Source: Porphyromonas cangingivalis (lineage in GTDB: Bacteria; Bacteroidota; Bacteroidia; Bacteroidales; Paludibacteraceae). Taken from it: a DNA stretch of 32,629 nt. The stretch is taken from assembly GCA_945902955.1 (NCBI GenBank), contig CAMDNO010000028.1:1-32629 (forward strand). The letters run 5' to 3'. The position numbers were made by a program, and so were the translations under genes. The notes under the pieces were generated by a model, which saw only the letters and a program-made list of their open reading frames with translations, was not told where the DNA came from and made no database searches. Each line of letters opens with the position of its first letter. The first letter of the stretch is position 1. This document shows positions 23,682 through 32,320 of this stretch, piece by piece.

Positions 23682-25007
23682 ATGAGTAAAAAGAAAAATT
23701 TTGTGCTCGACACCAATGTTATTTTACACGATTTTAAGTGTATTTGGAATTTTGAAGAAAATGATGTTTACATACCTATTGTTGTACTCGAAGAGTTAGA
23801 CCATTTCAAAAAAGGAAACGAACAAATAAACTTTAACGCACGCGAATTTGCTCGAGAACTTGATTTGGCAGCTAATGAATCGCTGTTCAAAAAAGGGGTT
23901 GAACTGGGTGCGGGTAAAGGCAGGCTTTTTATACTTACCGGAAGCGATTATCCCGATGTGTTTTCGAAATCGTTTATTGAACGAACGCCCGACCATCGTA
24001 TTTTAGCCGCAACCTATACTTTACGCGACGAAAAAAAAGCGCAACGAACCGTGTTGGTTACAAAAGATATTAATCTCCGTATGAAAGCTTTATCTCTTGG
24101 GCTCGAAGCCGAAGATTATATAAACGACAAAGTTACGAACATCAATATTTTTGACAAAAACTATGAAACATACGCCAATATTTCTACCGAAATTATCGAC
24201 AAAATGTATTCGAACGAAGGAGATATACCCGTCGACGAACTCGATTTTGCTGCCGACATTGAACCGCAAGATTGTTTTATATTGAAAAGTATTCGCTCAA
24301 GCATATTGGCACGTTACAACCCATTTACAGGCATGGTAAAACGAGTTGAAAAAGAACGCTGCTTTGGTATTGAACCACGAAATGCTGAACAAGCCTTTGC
24401 AATGAATGTATTGTTGGATGAAGATATAAAACTCGTGGCACTAACCGGAAAATCGGGTACAGGAAAAACACTTTTGGCATTAGCCGCAGCTTTGCACAAA
24501 AACGAAAACTACAAACAAATTTTACTTGCACGCCCTATTGTAGCTTTGGCAAATAAAGATTTGGGATTTTTGCCTGGCGACGAAAAGCAAAAAATTGCAC
24601 CATATATGCAGCCACTTTTTGATAACCTGAATGTAATAAAGCATAATTTCTCGTATCAAGGCAAGGAAATTAGACAAATTGAGGAAATGCAAAAAAGTGA
24701 GCAATTGGTGATTGAAGCACTTGCCTATATTCGGGGGCGTAGCTTGTCCGATACTTTTTTTATTGTAGACGAAGCACAAAACCTCACTCCACACGAGATA
24801 AAAACGATAATTACCCGAGCCGGCGAAGGGACAAAAATTGTGTTCACAGGTGATATTCAGCAAATTGACTCTCCATATTTAGATATGTTCTCAAACGGCC
24901 TGGTGTATATGATAGATCGTATGCGTGGACAGAATGTGTTTGCACATATCAACCTGCTTAAAGGCGAACGCAGCTATTTGTCGGAATTGGCGAGTAATTT
25001 ATTGTAG
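23682..25007 (+). CDS. PhoH-family ATPase with N-terminal PIN domain
   Basis: A 441-residue cytoplasmic protein. Residues about 5-140 form a PIN-type RNase domain: FVLDTNVILHD opens it, with the acidic residues of the active site in DTN, EELD and VTKDINLRMKA. Residues about 235-440 form the PhoH ATPase/helicase core: Walker A GKSGTGKT (256-263), ARPIVALANKDLGFLPGDE, and Walker B FFIVDEAQNLTPHE. This PIN-PhoH (PhoH2/YlaK-like) architecture is linked to RNA unwinding and cleavage, and is common as a single copy in Bacteroidota. The ATG at 23682 has an A-rich leader. It is convergent with ispF (20 bp apart). Confidence 0.93.
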   Translation: MSKKKNFVLDTNVILHDFKCIWNFEENDVYIPIVVLEELDHFKKGNEQINFNAREFARELDLAANESLFKKGVELGAGKGRLFILTGSDYPDVFSKSFIERTPDHRILAATYTLRDEKKAQRTVLVTKDINLRMKALSLGLEAEDYINDKVTNINIFDKNYETYANISTEIIDKMYSNEGDIPVDELDFAADIEPQDCFILKSIRSSILARYNPFTGMVKRVEKERCFGIEPRNAEQAFAMNVLLDEDIKLVALTGKSGTGKTLLALAAALHKNENYKQILLARPIVALANKDLGFLPGDEKQKIAPYMQPLFDNLNVIKHNFSYQGKEIRQIEEMQKSEQLVIEALAYIRGRSLSDTFFIVDEAQNLTPHEIKTIITRAGEGTKIVFTGDIQQIDSPYLDMFSNGLVYMIDRMRGQNVFAHINLLKGERSYLSELASNLL

Positions 25008-25027
25008 TGTTTGTAGAGAAATTTTGT

Positions 25028-25507
25028 TTATATCTTGTAAATAAGCACCGTAGCGTAGGCAGCCATACCTTCGCTACGTCCTACAAAACCCATTTTTTCG
25101 GACGTAGTGGCTTTTATCGAAATTGCATCTTCATCTACACCCATTACGTTTGCAAGACATAGTTGCATGGCCGGAATATGTGGATTAATTTTGGGAGCTT
25201 CGGCACAAACGGTACAATCGGCATTGCCAAACTCGTAGCCCTTTTTGCGCAATAAAATCATACAATCTTTAAGGAGTATTTTGCTGTCGATATTTTTGTA
25301 TTCGCCAGCAGTATCGGGAAAGTGAAAGCCTATGTCGCGAAGGTTAGCAGCACCAAGTATAGCATCACAAAGTGCATGAATGAGTACATCAGCGTCCGAA
25401 TGACCAAGTAGCCCTACGGTGTGTTCAATTTTCACTCCACCCAACCACAAGTCGCGATTCTCGGCAAAAACATGTACATCGTACCCAAATCCAACTCTTA
25501 TATTCAT
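25028..25507 (-). CDS. ispF: 2-C-methyl-D-erythritol 2,4-cyclodiphosphate synthase
   Basis: A 159-residue enzyme of normal length that cyclises CDP-methylerythritol phosphate to MEcPP in the non-mevalonate isoprenoid pathway. Zinc ligands are Asp10 and His12 in GYDVH, and His44 in LIHALCDAILGAANLRDIG; GHSDADVL and HFPDT are also diagnostic. The C-terminal MGFVGRSEGMAA segment completes the family signature. It is the last of the minus-strand series rex-fah-porU-porV-ispF. From memory, ispF also follows porU and porV in Porphyromonas gingivalis, which would make the order conserved. The inverted-repeat element at 25521-25593 lies in its leader, so its expression may differ from porV. Confidence 0.97.
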   Translation of the reverse strand: MNIRVGFGYDVHVFAENRDLWLGGVKIEHTVGLLGHSDADVLIHALCDAILGAANLRDIGFHFPDTAGEYKNIDSKILLKDCMILLRKKGYEFGNADCTVCAEAPKINPHIPAMQLCLANVMGVDEDAISIKATTSEKMGFVGRSEGMAAYATVLIYKI

Positions 25508-25520
25508 AATTGATTATTCA

Positions 25521-25593
25521 GCCCCAAGCCCCTAAAGGGGGTGTAAGTTAGTTCCGAATGGTGTATTCTTAAGCCCCTTTAGGGGTTTGGGGC
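25521..25593. repeat. Large GC-rich inverted repeat between porV and ispF
   Basis: Arms GCCCCAAGCCCCTAAAGGGG (25521-25540) and CCCCTTTAGGGGTTTGGGGC (25574-25593) pair at 19 of 20 positions around a 33-base loop. Each arm also contains its own palindrome (CCCCTAAAGGGG, CCCCTTTAGGGG), so the RNA can fold as one long hairpin or as two small ones. The element fills most of the 97-bp gap. It looks like a mobile or dispersed intergenic palindrome (REP-like) and may attenuate or terminate between porV and ispF. Confidence 0.85.
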
Positions 25594-25604
25594 ATTATCT
25601 ACCT

Positions 25605-26726
25605 TTATTTAACAAGATTCTTCAGCCCAAACAAGTCGAACGAAAGTGAGAAACGCAATGTTTGGTCAAGTGGATTCGATTGCGAAGTAGAGATTACATA
25701 TCCGGCATCGAGTTGAAACACATTCAGTTTGAAACCAGCACCAGCTGTAAAATATTTTCTGTTACCTTTTAACTCATTTTCGTTGAAATAACCAGCACGA
25801 ACAAAAAACTGTTTGTTGTAAGCATATTCGGCACCTACCGACCATGCTACCTCTTGCAATTCTTCCGACATGCCACCTGCTGCATCGCTAAACGACATAA
25901 ACACACCCGAAAGGGCAGAAACTTTGTTGAAATCTGTTGTTGCATTGGGCGTTGGCACCAAAAGTTTATTCACATCGGCACTCACCGTAAAGCGCTGATA
26001 TTCGTCAATATCATAATCGAACGAACCACCAAGACGAAGATTTGTAGGAATAAAATTGTTGGTAGCATTTTTATCGTAGGTAATTTTAGAACCTAAATTC
26101 GAAAGATTTAAACCAAATGCTAAATTACCTTTACCGGTAGTTAGCGTTATTGGTGTATGGTAAAAAGCTGAAATATCAGCAGCCACAGCAGCTCCAGGAA
26201 ACATATCGCTACCAGTTCCTAAATTTATACCATTATTTAAATCGGAATAAATAAAACGCAAAGCAGCCGAAGCCGAAAATTTTTCAGAAAGCATTTGCGA
26301 GTAGGCTACGTCAACAGCCATTTCGAGAGGTTGTGCATCTCTTTGAAAATCGCCAAGTTCATTCATAATTTGAATATTTCCTAACGAAAAATAACGCATG
26401 GAAGCACTTAATGCCTGTCGTGGATTAAATTTGTAATATCCAGCAGCGTATATCAAGTCAATATCGTCAACCAACGAACGCAACCAAGGCGTGTACGAGA
26501 GCGAAACGCCTGCTTCACTTTCCATAAACACATATTTGGAAGGATTCCAATACTGAGAATTGACATCTGGAGAGGTAGCAGCACCAACATCGCCCATACC
26601 ACCCGCACGGGCATCAGGAGCAATTGTTAGCGAAGGTACAGCAGTAAATATCGGATTGGGTTCAACAGCTTTTAAGTTGAAAATAATTGACAGTAAGATG
26701 AGTACGACAAAAAACGTTTGTTTCAT
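25605..26726 (-). CDS. porV: Type IX secretion outer-membrane protein PorV (LptO)
   Basis: A 373-residue FadL-like outer-membrane barrel. Residues 1-20 are a signal peptide. The mature start has the PorV signature: SLTIAPDARAGGMGDVGAAT, then SQYWNPSKYVF. The barrel strands alternate through to the C-terminal LRFSLSFDLFGLKNLVK. PorV binds the C-terminal sorting domain of cargo after it leaves the Sov translocon and shuttles it to the PorU sortase. It lies 113 bp downstream of porU on the same strand, its usual neighbour. A -7-like TATTTTTG (minus strand, 26795-26802) lies 69 bp upstream of the start, so a separate promoter is possible though no -33 is seen. Confidence 0.94.
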   Translation of the reverse strand: MKQTFFVVLILLSIIFNLKAVEPNPIFTAVPSLTIAPDARAGGMGDVGAATSPDVNSQYWNPSKYVFMESEAGVSLSYTPWLRSLVDDIDLIYAAGYYKFNPRQALSASMRYFSLGNIQIMNELGDFQRDAQPLEMAVDVAYSQMLSEKFSASAALRFIYSDLNNGINLGTGSDMFPGAAVAADISAFYHTPITLTTGKGNLAFGLNLSNLGSKITYDKNATNNFIPTNLRLGGSFDYDIDEYQRFTVSADVNKLLVPTPNATTDFNKVSALSGVFMSFSDAAGGMSEELQEVAWSVGAEYAYNKQFFVRAGYFNENELKGNRKYFTAGAGFKLNVFQLDAGYVISTSQSNPLDQTLRFSLSFDLFGLKNLVK

Positions 26727-26839
26727 AAGTTTTTATTTGAGAAGCATAAAGTTATTTTTTTCAATGCTTCAAATTTTCAATTTGATATGGAATGCAAAAA
26801 TACTATTTTTAATTTAATGTAAACACACGAATAAGTAAT

Positions 26840-29800
26840 TTATTGATCTAAGACAAGAATTTTATTTGTTTTAGAGTAAACTTCACTATTATTGGTGTTG
26901 ATACTAACTTTATAGAAATACATACCCGATTTTACTTTTAAGCCATCGGCACCACGCAAATCCCATTTTACATCGTCGGCATTGCCTTGTTCGAATTGCC
27001 ATATTTTTCGTCCCGACAAATCGAAAATTTCAACTAAAGTGTTTAAAATTGTCTCTGGTCGATCATGTTCTACCACAATTTGTGTAGAGGTAGCAACCGG
27101 ATTTGGATAATTGTACACTTTGAAAATAACAGGTTGTAAACCTTTAATCACCTCAAATTCAATAGTTTTATTAGCCGAATTATTCAACAAATCCCAAGCT
27201 TTAAATGTCAAAGTGTGTTTACCTTCAGTTAAATTACTCAATTTATATTGCAAACTGCCTTCGCTATACGAATTGGCTTTTGTTTCGAAATAATCGTTTA
27301 GCACGAAAGATTGAGCTGGATCATTGTCGATAGTAACCAACAAATCGTGTCCAATACCACTACCCACTTTATTAATTCCACTCACATCTTTGATTTGAGC
27401 TATTAGTAGTGGTGTTTCATTTACAGCATCACCATTTACAAAGTTTTGCGAATTTAAAAATAAGTTTATTTCGGGGCCATCGGTTTCGTACGAAGCATTT
27501 CTGTTTGTTCCGCCCACCGTAAAATCTTCGAAATATCCTTGTGCGTTAGCATTCAATTCACTACTATTAGCATAATAATTTATTCGACCTCCACCATAAT
27601 TGTATTTTATATCTTTAGGAAGCATAAAAGTAAAGCTAAACTGTCCGTCGGTTACACTTGCTTTGCCCGAAAATAACACATTAGGTCGGTCGGTGTAGGT
27701 CATCGAACCATCGTCATGATTGTCTTGTGTTGTAATGCGTTGGGCTTTATCAAATATATCAACATATACATCTCCATTAAAACCCGTAACTAATTGATTC
27801 GAACCATCAGTGATTTGTCCCTTTATTTCGACAACCGACATAGCTCTTAATGTATCTGTACCAAAAGTAACATTATTATTTATCGATGTGGTACTTACAT
27901 TATAATCAGTTGGGAAAGCTAATTTAACAGCCGGATCGCCCATATAAATGTACGAAAGTTTATTAATTTCGGAACCAACACTGTTTTTTGCAATAGCAAT
28001 TGCATCTCCTATTCTATAATGTTTACCATTGATTTTTTTAAACAGATTTTCGGTAAAATACTTGTTTACAACAAAATTTTGCGAAGCATAAACAGGGCGA
28101 GCAGCCGAAAAAATTCCAATTCCACCACCATTCGGATTCAAAACAACTTGTTCGCCAGCCGACACCGTTTTAACATCGAATTGCAAAAAATCGCATGTTG
28201 CTCCCACCCAGATAGGGTGAATTTTGTTTGACATACCATTTACATCATTCACACTCATAACATTTTCGTTGGTCCAACCTTGCGGACCGGCATGTCCTGT
28301 ATAATTGAGGTACAAAAGTCCTTTGTCAATCAAACTATGAAGCTGCTTGCGAGCCATAGGATAAGTTTCGCCACTGGCCGAAATTTCCTGATTATAAGCA
28401 TCTAAATAGATTTTTGTAGTTTGATAGGATTTAAAGTTTCGACTAATTGTTGAAGCAATGCTATCAGCTTGCTTCATGTGAAGAGCATTATCGCCATCGT
28501 CGGCAAGGAAGCACAATTGGTTTTTCCATTTTCCGCTGCTCACATTATTCATATAATCGATGGTTTTTTTCACCACATCTTGTGCTTGAGCCTCTGTAAC
28601 TACGGGGAAGCGACCTGTGCCAATATCCAATCCGTGTGACGGAATTTGATTACCTTCGTTATTATCCAAAAATCCAAAATAATCGTCGGTAACATACGAA
28701 AGCGTTTCCACAAGCGAATTATCAGCCTGATAGGTAAGTATCAGATTGTCGCCAGAGGTAGATTGCAACTTCCGATTATCAAAAGTTCCGCGACCGAAAA
28801 GCAATAAATATTTAGGCAAATCTGCGGTTGAAGCATTGGCATTTGCCCGATCGTAAAACATTTTCATGGCTCTGCGATAAGCTGTTGCATCGGGTGTACC
28901 CGACGAAAATTCGTTGTACACCTGGTCGGTTGTCATTACATTAACGCGTAAATTATCAATTGTTCGGTGTGCTTGAGCCAATTCATCTGCTTGAGCCAAA
29001 AAACGTGGATTTGTAATGATAATCATTTCTGCTTGCGGCATTGCATGCAAATCCTGATTGGCTACTGCACCAATAATTTCGGGTTTCGAGAACGCATTTC
29101 CTTGCTTGGGGTCAATTGCTAAATAATTTTTAACCTCATTGCCTGAATCTGTGAATGTAAGCTTATTATCTACCATAATAGTAGCAAGTTGACTAATATT
29201 ATGAGCTTCGGTAATGTCCCAAATTTGTACATTATTACCTGCATTACTCATTTTATATTGGCAATAGGTGCTATTTCCAATTTCGCCGGTATACTGAAAT
29301 TGCATGGAAGCTCCACTCATTATTAAAGCGCGTTGTGCATTAATTTCGATGTAATTGAGATAAGCTTCAGCCGAAACGCCATTGGGATTAAAGGTCAATT
29401 TGAGATTAAAGGCATCGCTTGTAGGTGTAAAAGTATAAAAGCCGTTTGCAGCTTTTGCCTTTTCGTAATAATCGCCATCTGTTCGTTTTGGCACACCAAG
29501 CGTCTTAGTTTGAGCACCATTCAAATCGAGGGTAAAAGTTGTAATTGCACCAGCCGATGCAGCTACATCCAAACGTACTTTTGTACTGTTAGTTAATAGT
29601 ATATTCGGGAAATTGAAAGGGAAATTGAGGCTTTTTGCATCATTAAAATACTCTCCATAAAACTCTTTTCCTGAACTAGCTAAACTCTTCAATTCGTTCT
29701 CGTGAACAGTATAGTCGGTAAATTCTTCGACAGGAACAATGGTTGCCTCTTCCGGAACTTGAATGGTAGTTGTCTCTATTTTTCTTCCTACACCCGCATC

Positions 29801-30646
29801 CGATGTTACAAAATAGTATCCTTTTGTAGAATAAGAATTGATAGTATGTGTAAACATTTCGCGAATGCGGTCGTAGCTCCATTTTTGAACACCCTTGGCA
29901 TAAAACAAAATGTAATCTCCAGCGCCGAAAACGCCATCGCTACCTTTTTCCATGTAAATAGCCAGCTCAGGTAAATCGTCGATCATCGGTTTCGAAAAAT
30001 CCTGACTTTGCACTTCGCCGCCATAACCAAAAATACGCACATTGGCAGGCGAAATACCCATTCCGTTCAAATCTTCGTAAGTAAGTCGATAAACACCCGT
30101 ATTGGCAACAGCAATTTTTACAAATTTACCCGTTTTGAGCACCGAACTTGTGGTGTAAGTATGCGTTACAGCCGTTTTTTGCTTTTGTGCGCTTTGAGTT
30201 TTTACTATCTCAAGCGTAAATGACAAAAGCTTGTGAATGGTTCCGTTGCGAACTACGAATGGAGAAACGAGCGCATCGATATATGAATTTCCCCTAAAAT
30301 CTAAATTTTGTAAAACAACCGTAGCATTTTGATTTTGAACATTTTCTGAGCCAATTACCTTCAGTTCGTCAGCGCTTACGGGAGCGAAAATTTGATTTGT
30401 GAGCTTGGCTTGATAACTATAATTTTTATCAACAACTACTCGTTTTCGGAAATAAGGCAGTTGTGTTTCGTCGGGATACACGGCATCTGTAAAAGCAACA
30501 ACTTTGCGCGAATTGCTTCCAGCAGTCCATGTTTCAATGCCTTTCCAGCCTAACGTAAAATCGGCATTAAAAATAGCCTCCTGAGCTGTGGCTGCAAAAC
30601 CAATAAATACAGTCAGTAAATATAGAATGATTCGTTTAATTTTCAT
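26840..30646 (-). CDS. porU: Type IX secretion system sortase PorU
   Basis: A 1268-residue surface protease of the gingipain (C25) family that removes sorting domains from type IX cargo and attaches the anionic lipopolysaccharide anchor. Residues 1-21 are a signal peptide. N-terminal beta domains run to about 520, then the C25 caspase-like domain (about 540-930) with the catalytic pair His (about 785, in NYTGHAGPQGW) and Cys (about 818, in WVGATCDFLQFD), 33 residues apart. Ig-like domains follow, and a C-terminal sorting-like domain (last 90 residues, YNYPNPVATSTQIVVE to KILVLDQ) which in PorU is retained. Length fits PorU. It precedes porV. The window thus contains both the sortase and substrates or substrate-like proteins (21827 and 8688). 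Confidence 0.95.
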   Translation of the reverse strand: MKIKRIILYLLTVFIGFAATAQEAIFNADFTLGWKGIETWTAGSNSRKVVAFTDAVYPDETQLPYFRKRVVVDKNYSYQAKLTNQIFAPVSADELKVIGSENVQNQNATVVLQNLDFRGNSYIDALVSPFVVRNGTIHKLLSFTLEIVKTQSAQKQKTAVTHTYTTSSVLKTGKFVKIAVANTGVYRLTYEDLNGMGISPANVRIFGYGGEVQSQDFSKPMIDDLPELAIYMEKGSDGVFGAGDYILFYAKGVQKWSYDRIREMFTHTINSYSTKGYYFVTSDAGVGRKIETTTIQVPEEATIVPVEEFTDYTVHENELKSLASSGKEFYGEYFNDAKSLNFPFNFPNILLTNSTKVRLDVAASAGAITTFTLDLNGAQTKTLGVPKRTDGDYYEKAKAANGFYTFTPTSDAFNLKLTFNPNGVSAEAYLNYIEINAQRALIMSGASMQFQYTGEIGNSTYCQYKMSNAGNNVQIWDITEAHNISQLATIMVDNKLTFTDSGNEVKNYLAIDPKQGNAFSKPEIIGAVANQDLHAMPQAEMIIITNPRFLAQADELAQAHRTIDNLRVNVMTTDQVYNEFSSGTPDATAYRRAMKMFYDRANANASTADLPKYLLLFGRGTFDNRKLQSTSGDNLILTYQADNSLVETLSYVTDDYFGFLDNNEGNQIPSHGLDIGTGRFPVVTEAQAQDVVKKTIDYMNNVSSGKWKNQLCFLADDGDNALHMKQADSIASTISRNFKSYQTTKIYLDAYNQEISASGETYPMARKQLHSLIDKGLLYLNYTGHAGPQGWTNENVMSVNDVNGMSNKIHPIWVGATCDFLQFDVKTVSAGEQVVLNPNGGGIGIFSAARPVYASQNFVVNKYFTENLFKKINGKHYRIGDAIAIAKNSVGSEINKLSYIYMGDPAVKLAFPTDYNVSTTSINNNVTFGTDTLRAMSVVEIKGQITDGSNQLVTGFNGDVYVDIFDKAQRITTQDNHDDGSMTYTDRPNVLFSGKASVTDGQFSFTFMLPKDIKYNYGGGRINYYANSSELNANAQGYFEDFTVGGTNRNASYETDGPEINLFLNSQNFVNGDAVNETPLLIAQIKDVSGINKVGSGIGHDLLVTIDNDPAQSFVLNDYFETKANSYSEGSLQYKLSNLTEGKHTLTFKAWDLLNNSANKTIEFEVIKGLQPVIFKVYNYPNPVATSTQIVVEHDRPETILNTLVEIFDLSGRKIWQFEQGNADDVKWDLRGADGLKVKSGMYFYKVSINTNNSEVYSKTNKILVLDQ

Positions 30647-30660
30647 TTAATAATAATTAA

Positions 30661-30690
30661 GCCCTTAACCAACAAGGGGAAATTGAAAAC
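30661..30690. repeat. Degenerate inverted-repeat remnant upstream of porU
   Basis: CCCTT (30662-30666) and AAGGG (30674-30678) flank a 7-base loop and are followed by GAAATTGAAAA, closely resembling the tail of the element at 11142-11157. Probably a worn copy of the same family, 15 bp upstream of the porU start. Confidence 0.4.
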
Positions 30691-30790
30691 AATAAATTTA
30701 AAAGTATATTATTTTACAGATTTAATAAAACGTATTTGTTATCAAATTATTACTTTAGAACGAAAAAAACACGGAGTTGAAAAAACACTT

Positions 30791-31402
30791 TTACTTGACA
30801 TCAAAGTCAAATAATTTTTGATCAAAAATAAATCCCTGTAATTTATCTTCGGGTTTTACCGTTCCTACACCAGCAGGTGTGCCTGTAAATAAAATATCTC
30901 CTATCTTTAAAGTAAAGAAACGACTAATGTATGCAATAAGTTCATCAATAGGAAAAATCATGTCGGCAGCGTGTCCATTTTGCACCGTTTGCCCGTTCAA
31001 ATCCAAGCGAAATCGAATGTCTTGTACATTTCCAAGCGCTTCAACAGGCAAAAAATTTCCAATAACAGCCGAATTATCAAAAGCTTTGCTTATTTCCCAA
31101 GGCTTTCCTTGCTCTTTGAGTTTTCGTTGTAAGTCGCGAGCCGTAAAATCGACTCCTAACCCAATTTCGGAGTAATATCGATGCGCAAATTTTGGAGCAA
31201 TATTTTTACCAATACGATTAATTTTAATAATCAATTCGGTTTCGTAATGCAGCTCTTGCGAAAAATCGGGAATATAAAATGATTTGTTGTTTTTGAGTTG
31301 TGCTGTGTCGGGTTTCATAAACACAACGGGCTCTGTGGGGTGCTTTGAGTTAAGTTCTTTGTTGTGCTCCACATAATTTTGTCCAATAGCAAATATTTTC
31401 AT
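30791..31402 (-). CDS. Fumarylacetoacetate hydrolase-family protein
   Basis: A 203-residue single-domain member of the FAH superfamily (the compact FAHD1/YcgM-like group). Metal ligands are Glu54 and Glu56 in ELHYETELI and Asp85 in GLGVDFTARDLQ; the C-terminal GDILFTGTPAGVG loop is highly conserved. The N-terminal MKIFAIGQNYVEHNKEL supplies the lid region. Such enzymes act on acylpyruvates, oxaloacetate (decarboxylation) or related 2-oxo acids with magnesium. The start at 31402 is 9 bp after the rex stop, so the two are almost certainly co-transcribed, and the enzyme may be under NADH/NAD control through Rex. The exact substrate cannot be decided here. Confidence 0.92.
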   Translation of the reverse strand: MKIFAIGQNYVEHNKELNSKHPTEPVVFMKPDTAQLKNNKSFYIPDFSQELHYETELIIKINRIGKNIAPKFAHRYYSEIGLGVDFTARDLQRKLKEQGKPWEISKAFDNSAVIGNFLPVEALGNVQDIRFRLDLNGQTVQNGHAADMIFPIDELIAYISRFFTLKIGDILFTGTPAGVGTVKPEDKLQGFIFDQKLFDFDVK

Positions 31403-31411
31403 GTTTCTAAA

Positions 31412-32089
31412 CTATATATTTACGTTTTGCTCGCAGTCTTCGCAAGCTTTAATTTCATTCAATCGGTTGAACATTATAGCTAAACTCGCATAAATAGAGG
31501 TGTTTTGTACAACAATACGTTCGGGCACACGTATACGATAAGGCGTAAAATTCCAAATCGCTTTTATGCCACCCTCAACCATTATTTCGGCCACTTCTTG
31601 CGCTTTTTCTACCGGCACAGTAAGAATGCCAATTATGATGCCTGTTTTCTTTTGTAATTCTTTAAACTTATCGAAATGATGAATCGGAATTCTATTTATG
31701 CTTGTACCTGCCAATTCGTATTTTACATCAAAGCCTGCTGCGATTTGTAACCCGAACTGTTCCAGCCCATTATCATGCATAAGCGCACCACCCAAGCTAC
31801 CTACACCAAACAAAAATGCTTTGTGCGACTTGGTGAAGCCCAAAAAAACATCTAATACATCCACCAATTCTTTCACATCGTAACCCACTCTGGTTTTGCC
31901 TGTTATGTGTACAAACGACAAATCTTTGGCAACCATCGACGCATCAACCGCAATATTTTTGGCAATTTGAGTGGACGAAAGATAGGTTTCACCCTCTTTG
32001 AGCACCAATTTTGCATAAGCTAAATACCAAGGAAGTCTGCGGAGGGTTGGTTCTGGTACTTTGAAGAGTATTTCGGTGCTATTGTTCAT
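31412..32089 (-). CDS. rex: Redox-sensing transcriptional repressor Rex
   Basis: A 225-residue protein of normal Rex length. Residues 1-80 form the winged helix (TLRRLPWYLAYAKLVLKEG, then SSTQIAKNIAVDASMVAKDL) and residues 85-210 the Rossmann domain with the NADH-binding GVGSLGGALMHD and GFDV. The domain-swapped C-terminal helix follows. Rex binds DNA when NAD is high and lets go when NADH rises, and typically represses fermentative and respiratory genes. It is the first gene of the minus-strand series and may regulate itself: TTGTGA at 32093-32098 and TTCACAA at 32130-32136 in the leader resemble Rex half-sites, although they are too far apart to make one standard operator. Confidence 0.95.
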   Translation of the reverse strand: MNNSTEILFKVPEPTLRRLPWYLAYAKLVLKEGETYLSSTQIAKNIAVDASMVAKDLSFVHITGKTRVGYDVKELVDVLDVFLGFTKSHKAFLFGVGSLGGALMHDNGLEQFGLQIAAGFDVKYELAGTSINRIPIHHFDKFKELQKKTGIIIGILTVPVEKAQEVAEIMVEGGIKAIWNFTPYRIRVPERIVVQNTSIYASLAIMFNRLNEIKACEDCEQNVNI

Positions 32090-32320
32090 ATTTTGTGATT
32101 TTTATAATAAGTAAATTTAAAAAAGAAAATTCACAACAGTTTAATATCAAAAGTAATGAAAAATGAATAAACGCTTTCTCAAATTATCTATTGTAACTAT
32201 TGTGGTTCATTCTTTAATATGTTAAAATAGAATTACTTGCAAAAATACGCAAAATTTTGGAATTGCTTGATATGTATATAAATAAAAGTTCGTACCGAAA
32301 ACTATTTTTCACATTACAAC

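Noticed and set aside
32093-32136. Rex operator in the rex leader (TTGTGA and TTCACAA)
   Set aside because: The half-sites are over 30 bp apart centre to centre, whereas Rex needs an 18-bp palindrome. Each alone is common in AT-rich DNA, so I mention it only as a possibility in the rex entry.
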